A stretch of DNA of 43,353 nucleotides, taken from NCBI GenBank assembly GCA_024640405.1, contig JAHEFB010000011.1:1-43353 (forward strand), given 5' to 3'. The position numbers were made by a program, and so were the translations under genes. This stretch comes from Alphaproteobacteria bacterium. GTDB taxonomy: Bacteria; Pseudomonadota; Alphaproteobacteria; Rhizobiales; Aestuariivirgaceae. Within the stretch, counting starts at the first letter, position 1; each line of letters opens with the position of its first letter. Below the pieces are notes generated by a model. That model did no database searches. It saw nothing but the letters and a program-made list of their open reading frames with translations, and was not told where the DNA came from. Shown one piece after another: positions 17,504 through 24,863 of the stretch.

Positions 17504-17824
17504 ATGAGCCGAATACTGATTGCTATTTTAATGTTGGGGGCCTCGGCCGGGTACGCCGCCGGGGATCCTGCGACAGGAAAAAGCATTGCAAAAAAGAAGT
17601 GTCAGATCTGTCATGGCATTGACGGCATCGCAAAAATTCCGGTGGCCCCGCATCTGGCCGGCGAAAGCCAGATTTACCTGGAGACACAACTGAAGGCATT
17701 CAGGTCCGGCAAGCGGGAAAACGAGATGATGTCGGTCGTCGCCAAAAGCCTGACGGATGACGAAATCACCAATCTCGCCGAATGGTACAATTCGATCGAG
17801 ATTACTGCCAGAATTCCGGAATAA
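17504..17824 (+). CDS. Small class I cytochrome c
   Basis: A 106-residue exported mono-heme cytochrome. The signal peptide is MSRILIAILMLGASAGYAAG, the heme site is CQICH (about residues 33-37), and the likely distal Met lies in ENEMMSVVAKSLTDDEI near the C-terminus, with the typical terminal helix LTDDEITNLAEWY. It resembles cytochrome c553/c4 domains. Placed 86 bases after the sugar dehydrogenase-like gene on the same strand, it is a plausible electron acceptor for that enzyme in the periplasm. No strong ribosome site was found. Confidence 0.88.
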   Translation: MSRILIAILMLGASAGYAAGDPATGKSIAKKKCQICHGIDGIAKIPVAPHLAGESQIYLETQLKAFRSGKRENEMMSVVAKSLTDDEITNLAEWYNSIEITARIPE

Positions 17825-17940
17825 GATACCCCGGTTTTGGCCGGAACCATGGTTTTGAGGGTGCCAGCAATGCCCACTCTCTTGTCAGCCTCGGGAAAAT
17901 CATGCAGGAATTTGCAGGGTAATACACCAAGGCAACTGTG

Positions 17941-18828
17941 ATGACCGAACAGACCTCCAGATATCTCACCACCAGGGAACTGGCCGATCTGCTGCGCATA
18001 AAAGAGCGCAAGGTCTACGAACTTGCCGCTTCCGGCGAGGTGCCGTGTTCGCGCGCCATGGGAAAACTGCTGTTTCCGCGCGACAAGGTTGAGGTCTGGC
18101 TTGAGGACAATTCGTCGGGCCCTAATATTTCTACGTCTCCAGCACTCCCGACGGTAATGCTTGGCAGTCATGACCCGTTGCTTGACTGGGCGATACGCGA
18201 AAGCCGCTGCGGTCTTGCGGCATATTTCGACAGCTCCATCGACGGACTTGAACGGTTTGCGAACCATGAAGGCATCGCGGCAGGCCTGCACATTCCAGAT
18301 CCGTCGGATGGCGGCTGGAATGTTGCTTCGGTCAGACAAACACTCTCCAACCGGTCCTGCGTCGTGATGGAGTGGGCGAAACGCCAGCGTGGACTGATCC
18401 TGCCACCAGGCAATCCGGCCGGTATACATAACCTCGCGGACGTAAGATCAAGCCGGTTGGCCGCACGCCAGCCGGAAGCCGGCAGCCAGCTACTTTTCGC
18501 CAAACTGCTCGATGAAGCAGGCGTCTCTGGGCGAGATATTACCTGGACGAGCGCGGTCCGCAGCGAAGCGGATGCGGCGTTGATGGTACAAGACGGCAGT
18601 GCCGATATTGCATTTGGTCTGTCAGGTATTGCCGGCCAGTTGCGGCTTGATTTCATACCGATTGCCGAGGAGCGCTACGACCTTGTCATCGACAGGCGGG
18701 CATGGTTCGACCCGCCGATGCAGCAACTCGCGGCATTCTGCAGATCACCCGCCTTTGTTGCCCGTGCGGACGTCCTGTCCGGCTACGATATTTCCGGGCA
18801 GTTCCAGGTTCACTTCAATTCAGCATGA
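17941..18828 (+). CDS. HTH regulator with periplasmic-binding-protein-like ligand domain, likely tungstate/molybdate linked
   Basis: A 295-residue cytoplasmic protein. Residues about 7-55 form an excisionase/MerR-type winged helix (YLTTRELADLLRIKERKVYE, GKLLFPRDKVEVWL). The rest is a PBP-like domain (GSHDPLLDWAIRE, DGLERFANHEGIAAGLHIPD, DAALMVQDGSADIAFGLSG) as found in oxyanion-responsive regulators. It is convergent with tupA, ten bases apart, and probably senses tungstate or molybdate to control tupBCA; this is inference from context. ATG 17941 was preferred over the GTG just before it. Confidence 0.82.
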   Translation: MTEQTSRYLTTRELADLLRIKERKVYELAASGEVPCSRAMGKLLFPRDKVEVWLEDNSSGPNISTSPALPTVMLGSHDPLLDWAIRESRCGLAAYFDSSIDGLERFANHEGIAAGLHIPDPSDGGWNVASVRQTLSNRSCVVMEWAKRQRGLILPPGNPAGIHNLADVRSSRLAARQPEAGSQLLFAKLLDEAGVSGRDITWTSAVRSEADAALMVQDGSADIAFGLSGIAGQLRLDFIPIAEERYDLVIDRRAWFDPPMQQLAAFCRSPAFVARADVLSGYDISGQFQVHFNSA

Positions 18829-18838
18829 ACGAAGAAAC

Positions 18839-19681
18839 TTACGATGCGCCTTGCCTGGCTGCGTTGGGAAAGAACAATTGCTGGCCATCCAGTTTATAGC
18901 CGGCGATGGCGCTTTGACCCGGCCTGGTGATGATCCAGTCAACGAATCTCCTGGCAGCGGATGCCTTTACATTCGGACACCTGACTGGATTGACCTGCAT
19001 GATGCCATACTGATTGAACATGAGCTGGTCGCCTTCAACCGCGACCTTGAACCCACCCTTGTTCCTGAATGCGATCCAGGTGGCGCGATCGGTCATGGTG
19101 TAGGCAGCCATGCCGACGCTGACATTCAAGGTAGCACCCATGCCGGAACCGGTTTCACGGTACCAGGTTCCACTGGCGGCATTGACATCAACGCCGGCTT
19201 TCTTCCACAGGCTGAGTTCCTTTTTGTGAGTACCCGAATCGTCACCGCGAGAGGCAAATGTCGACTTCGTGTCAGCGATCTTGCGCAGCGAGGCCGCTGC
19301 CCCGCTGTAGCCGGAAATCCCGGCAGGATCGGCCGGCGGTCCAACAATCACGAAATCATTGTACATGACGTCGAACCGCTTCACGCCGTACCCTTCAGAA
19401 ACAAACTTCTCCTCGGCCGGTTTGGCGTGCACGAACAAGACATCGCCATCGCAGTTGCGGGCATTCTTGATGGCCTGGCCTGTTCCGACTGCAACCACGT
19501 CGACCCTGATGCCCGATGACTTCTGAAATATTGGCAAAATGTAGTCAAACAAACCCGAGTTCTGGGTAGACGTGGTCGACTGAACAATTATCGATTGTTC
19601 TTCCGCCTGGCCAAGTGCGGCAAAAACCATGCTGGTACACAGGGCAATAGCGATCAGAAAACTGCTCCGGATAGTTTTCAT
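18839..19681 (-). CDS. tupA: Tungstate ABC transporter substrate-binding protein TupA
   Basis: A 280-residue exported binding protein. Signal peptide FLIAIALCTSMVFAALGQAE is followed by the ligand motif TTSTQNSGLFDYILPIF, the TTTS-type sequence that binds tungstate in TupA, then VGTGQAIKNARNCDGDVLFV, MYNDFVIVGPPADPAG, FASRGDDSGTHKKE and WYRETGSGMGATLN. It captures tungstate in the periplasm for the TupBC complex. It ends the tupBCA operon; only 21 bases separate it from tupC. TupA and molybdate-binding ModA differ in this motif, which supports tungstate, though molybdate cannot be excluded. Confidence 0.92.
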   Translation of the reverse strand: MKTIRSSFLIAIALCTSMVFAALGQAEEQSIIVQSTTSTQNSGLFDYILPIFQKSSGIRVDVVAVGTGQAIKNARNCDGDVLFVHAKPAEEKFVSEGYGVKRFDVMYNDFVIVGPPADPAGISGYSGAAASLRKIADTKSTFASRGDDSGTHKKELSLWKKAGVDVNAASGTWYRETGSGMGATLNVSVGMAAYTMTDRATWIAFRNKGGFKVAVEGDQLMFNQYGIMQVNPVRCPNVKASAARRFVDWIITRPGQSAIAGYKLDGQQLFFPNAARQGAS

Positions 19682-19702
19682 TTGAAACCTTTCTCCTTTC
19701 GA

Positions 19703-20437
19703 TCAGATGACTAGTTTTCCAGCGAGGTAATCCCGCGCGACCGCGCTGGCAGGCTGCTGGAAGAAGACGTCAGCGCTGCAATGCTCGGCGACGGAACCGC
19801 GATGAATGAACACCACGTCGGTGGCAAGCCTGCGGGCCTGTCCGGCATCATGGGTCACCAGAATGACTTTCACGCCCCGCTCGCTGGCGGCACCAATCGC
19901 CGTTTCGATGGCCTGCGTGGAGGACGGATCAAGGCTCGCCGTAGGCTCGTCCAGGAACAAGACCTCCGGATTGCTGGCAAGTGCACGGGCCAAAGCCAGG
20001 CGTTGCTGCTCGCCACCGGACAGCGCGCGCGCAGGTTGGCTGGCCTTGTCCGACAGGTTTGCCTGCATCAGCAGTTCATCGCGCCTGGCCAGGGTTGCCC
20101 GGCCTTTCAGGCCCAGCACGAAATCGATGTTGGCGGCAACCGATCGGCGCAATAGCACGGGTTTTTGAAACACCATGGCCTGATGCAGCCGGGTAGCAGG
20201 GCTGCAGCGCTTGCCATTCCACATGATGCTGCCCGATTGCGGCTGGATCAGGCCATGCAGCAATCGCACCAGCAGGCTCTTGCCGGCTCCGTTCGGGCCC
20301 ATCAAGACGGTCACGCCTTGGTGGGAAACTTCCAGGTCAAGACGGTCAATCAGTACCGTATCGCCGGCATTGAAACACAACCCCGTCACGGAAAGCGGCA
20401 GTTGACTGGCGATGGACCATGCAGGTTGATCAAGCAT
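19703..20437 (-). CDS. tupC: Tungstate ABC transporter ATPase TupC
   Basis: A 244-residue nucleotide-binding subunit with Walker A GPNGAGKS (about residues 47-54), signature ALSGGEQQRLALARALA, Walker B VLFLDEPTASLD and the switch His in ILVTHD. ATG 20437 overlaps the end of tupB by eight bases; a GTG at 20455 would add six residues. It energises the TupB permease on the cytoplasmic side. No C-terminal TOBE domain is present, as usual for TupC and unlike ModC. Confidence 0.9.
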   Translation of the reverse strand: MLDQPAWSIASQLPLSVTGLCFNAGDTVLIDRLDLEVSHQGVTVLMGPNGAGKSLLVRLLHGLIQPQSGSIMWNGKRCSPATRLHQAMVFQKPVLLRRSVAANIDFVLGLKGRATLARRDELLMQANLSDKASQPARALSGGEQQRLALARALASNPEVLFLDEPTASLDPSSTQAIETAIGAASERGVKVILVTHDAGQARRLATDVVFIHRGSVAEHCSADVFFQQPASAVARDYLAGKLVI

Positions 20438-21143
20438 GGGCGCTGCTTTGCGCACTTGCCCGCAAGCTCATCACCGCCGCATTGACTGCCAGCGCCAGGA
20501 CCAGCAGGACAATGCCCAGCGCAAGTGCCAGCGCCAGGTCGCCCTTCGAGGTTTCCAGCGCTATGGCTGTGGTCATCACGCGTGTCAGGTGGGCGATGTT
20601 GCCGCCGACAATGATTACCGCGCCTACTTCAGCGATGGCCCGGCCAAATCCGGCAAGCAGGACTGTGGCCAGTGCATATCTGGCATCGCTTATCAGTGCG
20701 GCAATGCGGGTGTGCCAGGGAACCGACAGGGAAGCGAACTGCTCGGCATACTCGAAGTTCATGTCCTCGATCACCTGCCGGGTCAACGCCGCCACGATTG
20801 GTGTAATCAGAATGGATTGCGCGACGATCATTGCAGCCGGTGTGTACAGGAACTGCAGAAAGCCCAACGGGCCGGCGTTCGACAGCGCCATGTAGACCAG
20901 CAGGCCCACCACCACAGGTGGCAGACCCATCAACGCATTTATGACTATCACCGCAACACCGCGGCCCGGAAACCGTACCGTAGCCAGCAAGGCACCCAGC
21001 GGCATCCCCAAGACGGCCGCAACAAATACCGCAGCAAGACTGACACGCAATGAAAGGCCGATGATCTCGATCAGATCGGCGTCCATTGCCGCTACCAGGC
21101 CAAATGCAAGGCGAAACGCTTCTGCAAAATCCTGCATAATCAT
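20430..21143 (-). CDS. tupB: Tungstate ABC transporter permease TupB
   Basis: A 237-residue inner membrane permease with about five to six membrane segments and the binding-protein-dependent permease motif around GFGRAIAEVGAVIIVGGN, which contacts the ATPase. The segment LPPVVVGLLVYMALSNAGPLG is typical of TupB. The ORF extends upstream to 21200, but ATG 21143 or 21137 fits the family start, where the first membrane region begins soon after DLIEIIGLSLRVSL. It is the first gene of the operon; its promoter should lie in the 170-base gap shared with the divergent arsR gene. Confidence 0.9.
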   Translation of the reverse strand: MIMQDFAEAFRLAFGLVAAMDADLIEIIGLSLRVSLAAVFVAAVLGMPLGALLATVRFPGRGVAVIVINALMGLPPVVVGLLVYMALSNAGPLGFLQFLYTPAAMIVAQSILITPIVAALTRQVIEDMNFEYAEQFASLSVPWHTRIAALISDARYALATVLLAGFGRAIAEVGAVIIVGGNIAHLTRVMTTAIALETSKGDLALALALGIVLLVLALAVNAAVMSLRASAQSSAHA

Positions 21144-21248
21144 GCAATTCGTGGTTATTGTTTCGGAAAATAGCCTATTGCAACAGAATTCGCATTGCAA
21201 CTATCAACCCGGCCATTACCTGATGGCCGATTTAGCCACAAAGCCGTA

Positions 21249-21276
21249 TTGACAATCTTTAATTTCTATTTATGTT
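21249..21276 (+). promoter_or_regulatory. Predicted arsR promoter
   Basis: A perfect -35 box TTGACA (21249-21254), a 16-base spacer and a -10 candidate TATGTT (21271-21276), about 35 bases before the arsR start. The -10 box falls inside the palindrome at 21256-21301, so a protein bound there would block this promoter. Confidence 0.6.
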
Positions 21277-21301
21277 AATTAACGTAAACAGAAATTAAAG
21301 A
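21256..21301. promoter_or_regulatory. 46-bp imperfect palindrome, probable ArsR operator
   Basis: The sequence is self-complementary at 21 of 23 base pairs. Its centre is GTTAATTAAC (21274-21283) and its arms end in CTTTAATTTCT and AGAAATTAAAG. It covers the predicted -10 box of arsR and ends eleven bases before the first ATG. ArsR-type regulators commonly bind such AT-rich dyads and repress their own operon; binding here is inferred. Confidence 0.65.
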
Positions 21302-21311
21302 AACCCTCATC

Positions 21312-21632
21312 ATGATGCATGACACCTTTGCCGCGCTCGGTGACGCAACCCGTTTTGCGATTGTCGAAAAACTGCTCAATGAAGGCGAACTGCCCGCAGG
21401 TAACCTGCAGGAGGTCGGCACCATTTCGCCACCTGCAATTTCACGCCATCTGAAGGTTTTGCGCGAAGCCGGCATTATTGAACAACGCATCGACAAGCAA
21501 CGCCGCATGTACTCGGTCCGGCCGCAGGCCGTACGCACTATCGGCGAATGGGCAATGAACTATCAGGAATTCTGGCAGAAAAGCCTTGACCGGCTGGAGG
21601 CAGCCTTGTTGCAGGAAGGTAATGACGCATGA
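21312..21632 (+). CDS. ArsR-family winged-helix transcriptional regulator
   Basis: A 106-residue regulator with the ArsR fold: [20 protein letters not shown] for helices 1-2, the recognition region [20 protein letters not shown] and the wing [10 protein letters not shown]. No metal-binding Cys pair is present in the recognition helix, so it is of the non-metal type commonly paired with an AHSA1/SRPBCC gene. Start at ATG 21312 or 21315. It overlaps the next gene by ATGA. Probable autorepressor through the palindrome upstream. Confidence 0.92.
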   Translation: MMHDTFAALGDATRFAIVEKLLNEGELPAGNLQEVGTISPPAISRHLKVLREAGIIEQRIDKQRRMYSVRPQAVRTIGEWAMNYQEFWQKSLDRLEAALLQEGNDA

Positions 21633-22066
21633 GCGAGTTGAAAATCGAGCGAATATTTCCCGTTCCGCCTGAGAAGGTTTTTGCCTTTTTGATCCAAACT
21701 GACCACCTGCTGAAATGGTGGGGCCCGGAAGGTGTCAGCATGAAGGAGCACAATCTGGATTTGTCACGACCGGGTGCCTGGTCATCGACACTGGTCAATT
21801 CAAACGGTGATCTGCACAAGATGAGCGGCGTGGTTGTCGCGGTTGACCCACCGAACTCCGTCGAATTCACCTGGGGGTGGCATGACCACAAGGACCAGCG
21901 TGGTTACGAGAGCCGGGTCAGGTTTGAGGTCCGCGAGAGGGACGGCGGCACGCTGTTCCAGCTGACACACTCCGGCCTCACCGATGAGGAGGCGGCCGCA
22001 AACCATGGCAAGGGCTGGGCATCCGCATTGCGGAAACTTGAAAACATTCCGGAATTGAGAAACTGA
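21629..22066 (+). CDS. SRPBCC (AHSA1-type) domain protein
   Basis: A 145-residue START-like helix-grip protein of the AHSA1 family. It begins with [20 protein letters not shown], has [10 protein letters not shown], the strand [17 protein letters not shown], and ends with the long helix [14 protein letters not shown] that closes the hydrophobic pocket. Such proteins bind small hydrophobic ligands; the ligand here is unknown. It is coupled to arsR by ATGA overlap and followed by a YciI-like gene, a common trio in proteobacteria. Confidence 0.9.
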   Translation: MSELKIERIFPVPPEKVFAFLIQTDHLLKWWGPEGVSMKEHNLDLSRPGAWSSTLVNSNGDLHKMSGVVVAVDPPNSVEFTWGWHDHKDQRGYESRVRFEVRERDGGTLFQLTHSGLTDEEAAANHGKGWASALRKLENIPELRN

Positions 22067-22093
22067 CTGAAACCAAACACAGGAGACTATGAA

Positions 22094-22402
22094 ATGCCCC
22101 AGTACATTTTCGCCTACCATGGCGGCAAGATGCCGGAAGATCCGGAAGAAGGCGCAAAACTCATGGCCAGATGGCAAGCCTGGATGTCCGGCCTGGGTGA
22201 CGGACTGGTCAATCCCGGTCACCCGGTTGGCAAATCCAGCACGGTCAGTTCGACCGGCGTAACCAATGACGGTGGCTCAAACCCGCTGTCCGGCTTCTCC
22301 CTGGTTCAGGCCGACAATGTTGATGCGGCCATAGAGATGGCCAAGGGCTGTCCACACATTGAACACGGCACTATCGAAATTGCCGAAACCATGGAAATGT
22401 AG
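22094..22402 (+). CDS. YciI-like protein
   Basis: A 102-residue dimeric alpha-beta barrel protein of the YciI/DGPF family: it starts MPQYIFAYHGGKMPEDPEEG, has a helix MARWQAWMSGLGDGLVNPGH, and ends with GFSLVQADNVDAAIEMAKGC and EIAETMEM. The His and Asp positions proposed as catalytic in YciI are only partly recognisable. It sits 27 bases after the SRPBCC gene with an AGGAG site and should belong to the same operon. Biochemical role unknown. Confidence 0.88.
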   Translation: MPQYIFAYHGGKMPEDPEEGAKLMARWQAWMSGLGDGLVNPGHPVGKSSTVSSTGVTNDGGSNPLSGFSLVQADNVDAAIEMAKGCPHIEHGTIEIAETMEM

Positions 22403-22961
22403 CGCACAGGCCGGGCCAATAGGCCGGTCGATAACTACAGGAGCCGTTGACGCCTGGATAGAATGCGGGCCCGCCAATTTTCATTGGTGGGTCCGGAGAT
22501 GTTCAATGATGCCGCGCAGATGAGAATATGTCTTCTGGCAAAGCCTGTGTCATGCTTGCCTGACATGAGTCGCTTAAAGTCATGAAAATCGACGGCATGT
22601 GACGACGGCGCTATTGCTCCGCAAAAAAGTACTCGCCTAACAGGCCTGCGTATGGGGGCATGAAAAATACGCTACTCACTGCAAGCCTTTGATCACATGC
22701 CGTCCAGAGCAGTGCGACGCCGAAAACGGGCAAAAATATGATGATATCATGGAAACTTGATGGCTCACCGCATGAAGTGGCTGTTTTTTGTTCTTCGCAT
22801 CGTCACAGCTCGCAGGTCGCCTGCAGGCAACAGAAAATTTGCCTCCAACCGGGCCCTGTCCGACTGCAATGTGACGAACTGCACATCCACCGGCTTACGG
22901 TTTTGCAACATTGATCACAGCAAGACGGCAGACAGAACCGGCAACTGAAGGAACCCAAGCC
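22403..22961. other. 559-base intergenic region
   Basis: No convincing gene. A 12-bp hairpin with two G:T wobbles lies at 22467-22494 (loop TTTC) and may end the arsR operon although no T-run follows. The rest shows no RNA family I recognise. The promoter of the small gene at 22962 should lie here. Confidence 0.45.
22467..22494 (+). terminator. Strong hairpin after the YciI gene
   Basis: GGGCCCGCCAAT pairs with ATTGGTGGGTCC across a TTTC loop. It lacks a T-tract (GGAGATG follows), so it is a possible rho-independent-like or stabilising structure rather than a certain terminator. Confidence 0.4.
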
Positions 22962-23114
22962 ATGAACACGCAGCACCACACCAGCTTCACCAAGGCCATT
23001 CTGCACCCCACAAAGCGCTTGTTCCGTTCCAGAAAAAACAATCTGCTGTCCAGCCATCACATCGACCCCCACACAATGAGAGACATCGGTGTCGGTCCCC
23101 TGGCACAGTTCTAA
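22962..23114 (+). CDS. Small DUF1127-like protein
   Basis: A 50-residue basic protein behind an AAGGA ribosome site. Its C-terminal half reads LLSSHHIDPHTMRDIGVGPL, where the DIG motif and the preceding helix resemble the DUF1127 (YjiS-like) family, common small proteins in alphaproteobacteria that have been linked with RNA and phosphate metabolism. The N-terminal part is rich in Lys and Arg (HPTKRLFRSRKNN). An intrinsic terminator follows at 23141. The assignment rests on a short motif. Confidence 0.6.
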   Translation: MNTQHHTSFTKAILHPTKRLFRSRKNNLLSSHHIDPHTMRDIGVGPLAQF

Positions 23115-23140
23115 CGCGCTCAAACCTGCCTGTAAGCATC

Positions 23141-23170
23141 AACCCCGGGTCACCTGCCCGGGGTTTTGTT
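23141..23170 (+). terminator. Rho-independent terminator
   Basis: AACCCCGGG (23141-23149) pairs with CCCGGGGTT (23157-23165) over a 7-base loop, followed by TTGTT. It ends the small DUF1127-like gene. Confidence 0.8.
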
Positions 23171-23283
23171 CTGCTGTGGTCCCGGCGCAGGTGCACACTG
23201 TCAATGTACCAGATCATGCAGACGTTCAACTGTCGCTACTGGAATGAACTGCCCACGCCGTCGCAGATATAGCGGTTCCCGTT

Positions 23284-24096
23284 TCAATTCTTCACGGTGT
23301 CACAGAAGTCGGCAATCGCGTGATAAGCAGCGTCAGTTTCAAAAATGAAGTTGTGACTGCCCGGCAGTACCTGCAGTGAGCACAGCCTGATGCGAGCAGC
23401 CATGTTTTCCTGTGCGACCCTGGGTGCCTGACCATCGTTCTCGCCTACCAAGACCAATGCCGGCGCCGTGATCTGTTCAAGCCTGTCATAGGTATCATGT
23501 GCAGCCCTGGCGTGCAGTTGTGCAACAAGGCCTTCGCGTACGCCAGGGTGATCTATGAACTCGACCTGTCGCTTCATGCGTCTCGAAATCATGACGGCCG
23601 CTTCGTCCGGATTGGCCGCCTGCCAATCGGCAGTGAAACGTTTGTCGGCGACTTCGAGGCCTTTGCGTGCGCGATCGATCGGGTCAAGTGCCAGGAATTT
23701 TTCGATTGCATAGGAAGATCCTCCGGCACCGCCCGCAGTAGTCGCGCACAACACAAGCGACATCACCTTGTCCGGCCATCGGATTGCAAGTTCCTGTGCA
23801 ACCATGCCGCCAAATGAGTACCCAACAATATGTACCCGCTCCCAAGCCAGACAGTCAGCCAGCGCAACCGCATCTGTTGCAAACTGCACCATCTTGTACG
23901 GACCAGGAGGTTTGTCGCTTTGGCCCATGCCGCGCTGGTCATAGTGAACAAAATCGAACTGCTGCGCCAATATCGAATCCATGGGATTGGGATGCTGGCG
24001 CAAGTCCCATCCGGTACCGCCAATGAACAACATCGGTGCGCCTGTTCCGGTTCTTTGGTACACAACCTTCAGTCCGTTGATATCGGCAACAGGCAT
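23284..24096 (-). CDS. Alpha/beta hydrolase
   Basis: A 270-residue alpha/beta-hydrolase fold protein. The nucleophile elbow is GYSFGG (Ser94), the acid is likely Asp222 in GENDGQAP and the base His249 in GSHNF; the oxyanion region is IGGTGWD (25-31), and HYDQRGMGQSDKP is typical of the fold. It resembles 3-oxoadipate enol-lactonase and related esterases. It is the last gene of the lacI-dctPQM-dienelactone hydrolase operon and should hydrolyse an ester or lactone related to the imported compound. Exact substrate unknown. Confidence 0.9.
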   Translation of the reverse strand: MPVADINGLKVVYQRTGTGAPMLFIGGTGWDLRQHPNPMDSILAQQFDFVHYDQRGMGQSDKPPGPYKMVQFATDAVALADCLAWERVHIVGYSFGGMVAQELAIRWPDKVMSLVLCATTAGGAGGSSYAIEKFLALDPIDRARKGLEVADKRFTADWQAANPDEAAVMISRRMKRQVEFIDHPGVREGLVAQLHARAAHDTYDRLEQITAPALVLVGENDGQAPRVAQENMAARIRLCSLQVLPGSHNFIFETDAAYHAIADFCDTVKN

Positions 24097-24106
24097 GTGT
24101 TTGCGC

Positions 24107-24835
24107 CTACCTGCCGTGTTGTGCGATGAAGCTTATCACACTGGCCCAAGCACGCTCGGCAGCATCGCTGTGATAGGCGTCACGATGATCATTGAAAAAC
24201 GCATGGCCTGTTCCTGGATAAACTTCTACCGTAGCATCTGGATTGTCGGCCAGGCCTGCCCGAAGTGCCGCCACATCAGCGGGCGGTATGAGACCGTCGG
24301 TTTCAGCAAATGCCCCCAGATAGGGCTTATCGATCAGGCCTGTCAGCTCCACCGGCAGAAACGGCTTGTTGGCCATCCGCGGGAAATTGATACGACCGTA
24401 GAAGTTGATAACACCTGATACCGCATCGCAGATGGCGCCAAGATTGTGGGCAAAACGGCCCCCCATGCAAAAACCCCACGCGAAGACATGATCGATTTCT
24501 GTTCCACTGGCACCTGACTTCAGCCAGTTCGCTGCCATGCGGCAATCATTGGTGCATGCAACGTCATCAAAGGCCTCAAAGGTTTCCGCCCATTTCTCCA
24601 GCGGATCATCGGGCACCGGTGGCGGTTTGCCACGGAACAGGTCACAAACCACAGCGACATAGCCAGCTTCAACCAGACGTTCGGCTACCTCCTTCATGTG
24701 TGGGGTCATTCCCCACAGTTCTACGAAAACAAGCACCGCGATACGTGCGTCCGCACTGTCCGGCCTGGCGATATACCCATCCATGGTGCCGCCGGTTGCG
24801 GGTATCTGGCAGTTTGGCTGGATCAGGTCTGGCAT
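24107..24835 (-). CDS. Dienelactone hydrolase family protein
   Basis: A 242-residue member of the dienelactone hydrolase family with a cysteine nucleophile: GFCMGG (Cys123), Asp180 in AETDGLIPP and His211 in GTGHAFF. The N-terminus carries VFVELWGMTPHMKEVAERL, where a Glu precedes the oxyanion region as in true dienelactone hydrolases. The start at ATG 24835 has a perfect AAGGAGG site; a longer open frame lies upstream. Cytoplasmic. With the alpha/beta hydrolase it suggests that the TRAP substrate is processed by ring or lactone cleavage. Confidence 0.9.
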   Translation of the reverse strand: MPDLIQPNCQIPATGGTMDGYIARPDSADARIAVLVFVELWGMTPHMKEVAERLVEAGYVAVVCDLFRGKPPPVPDDPLEKWAETFEAFDDVACTNDCRMAANWLKSGASGTEIDHVFAWGFCMGGRFAHNLGAICDAVSGVINFYGRINFPRMANKPFLPVELTGLIDKPYLGAFAETDGLIPPADVAALRAGLADNPDATVEVYPGTGHAFFNDHRDAYHSDAAERAWASVISFIAQHGR

Positions 24836-24863
24836 GGGCAAGCCTCCTTGGTTGAGATTAGGT

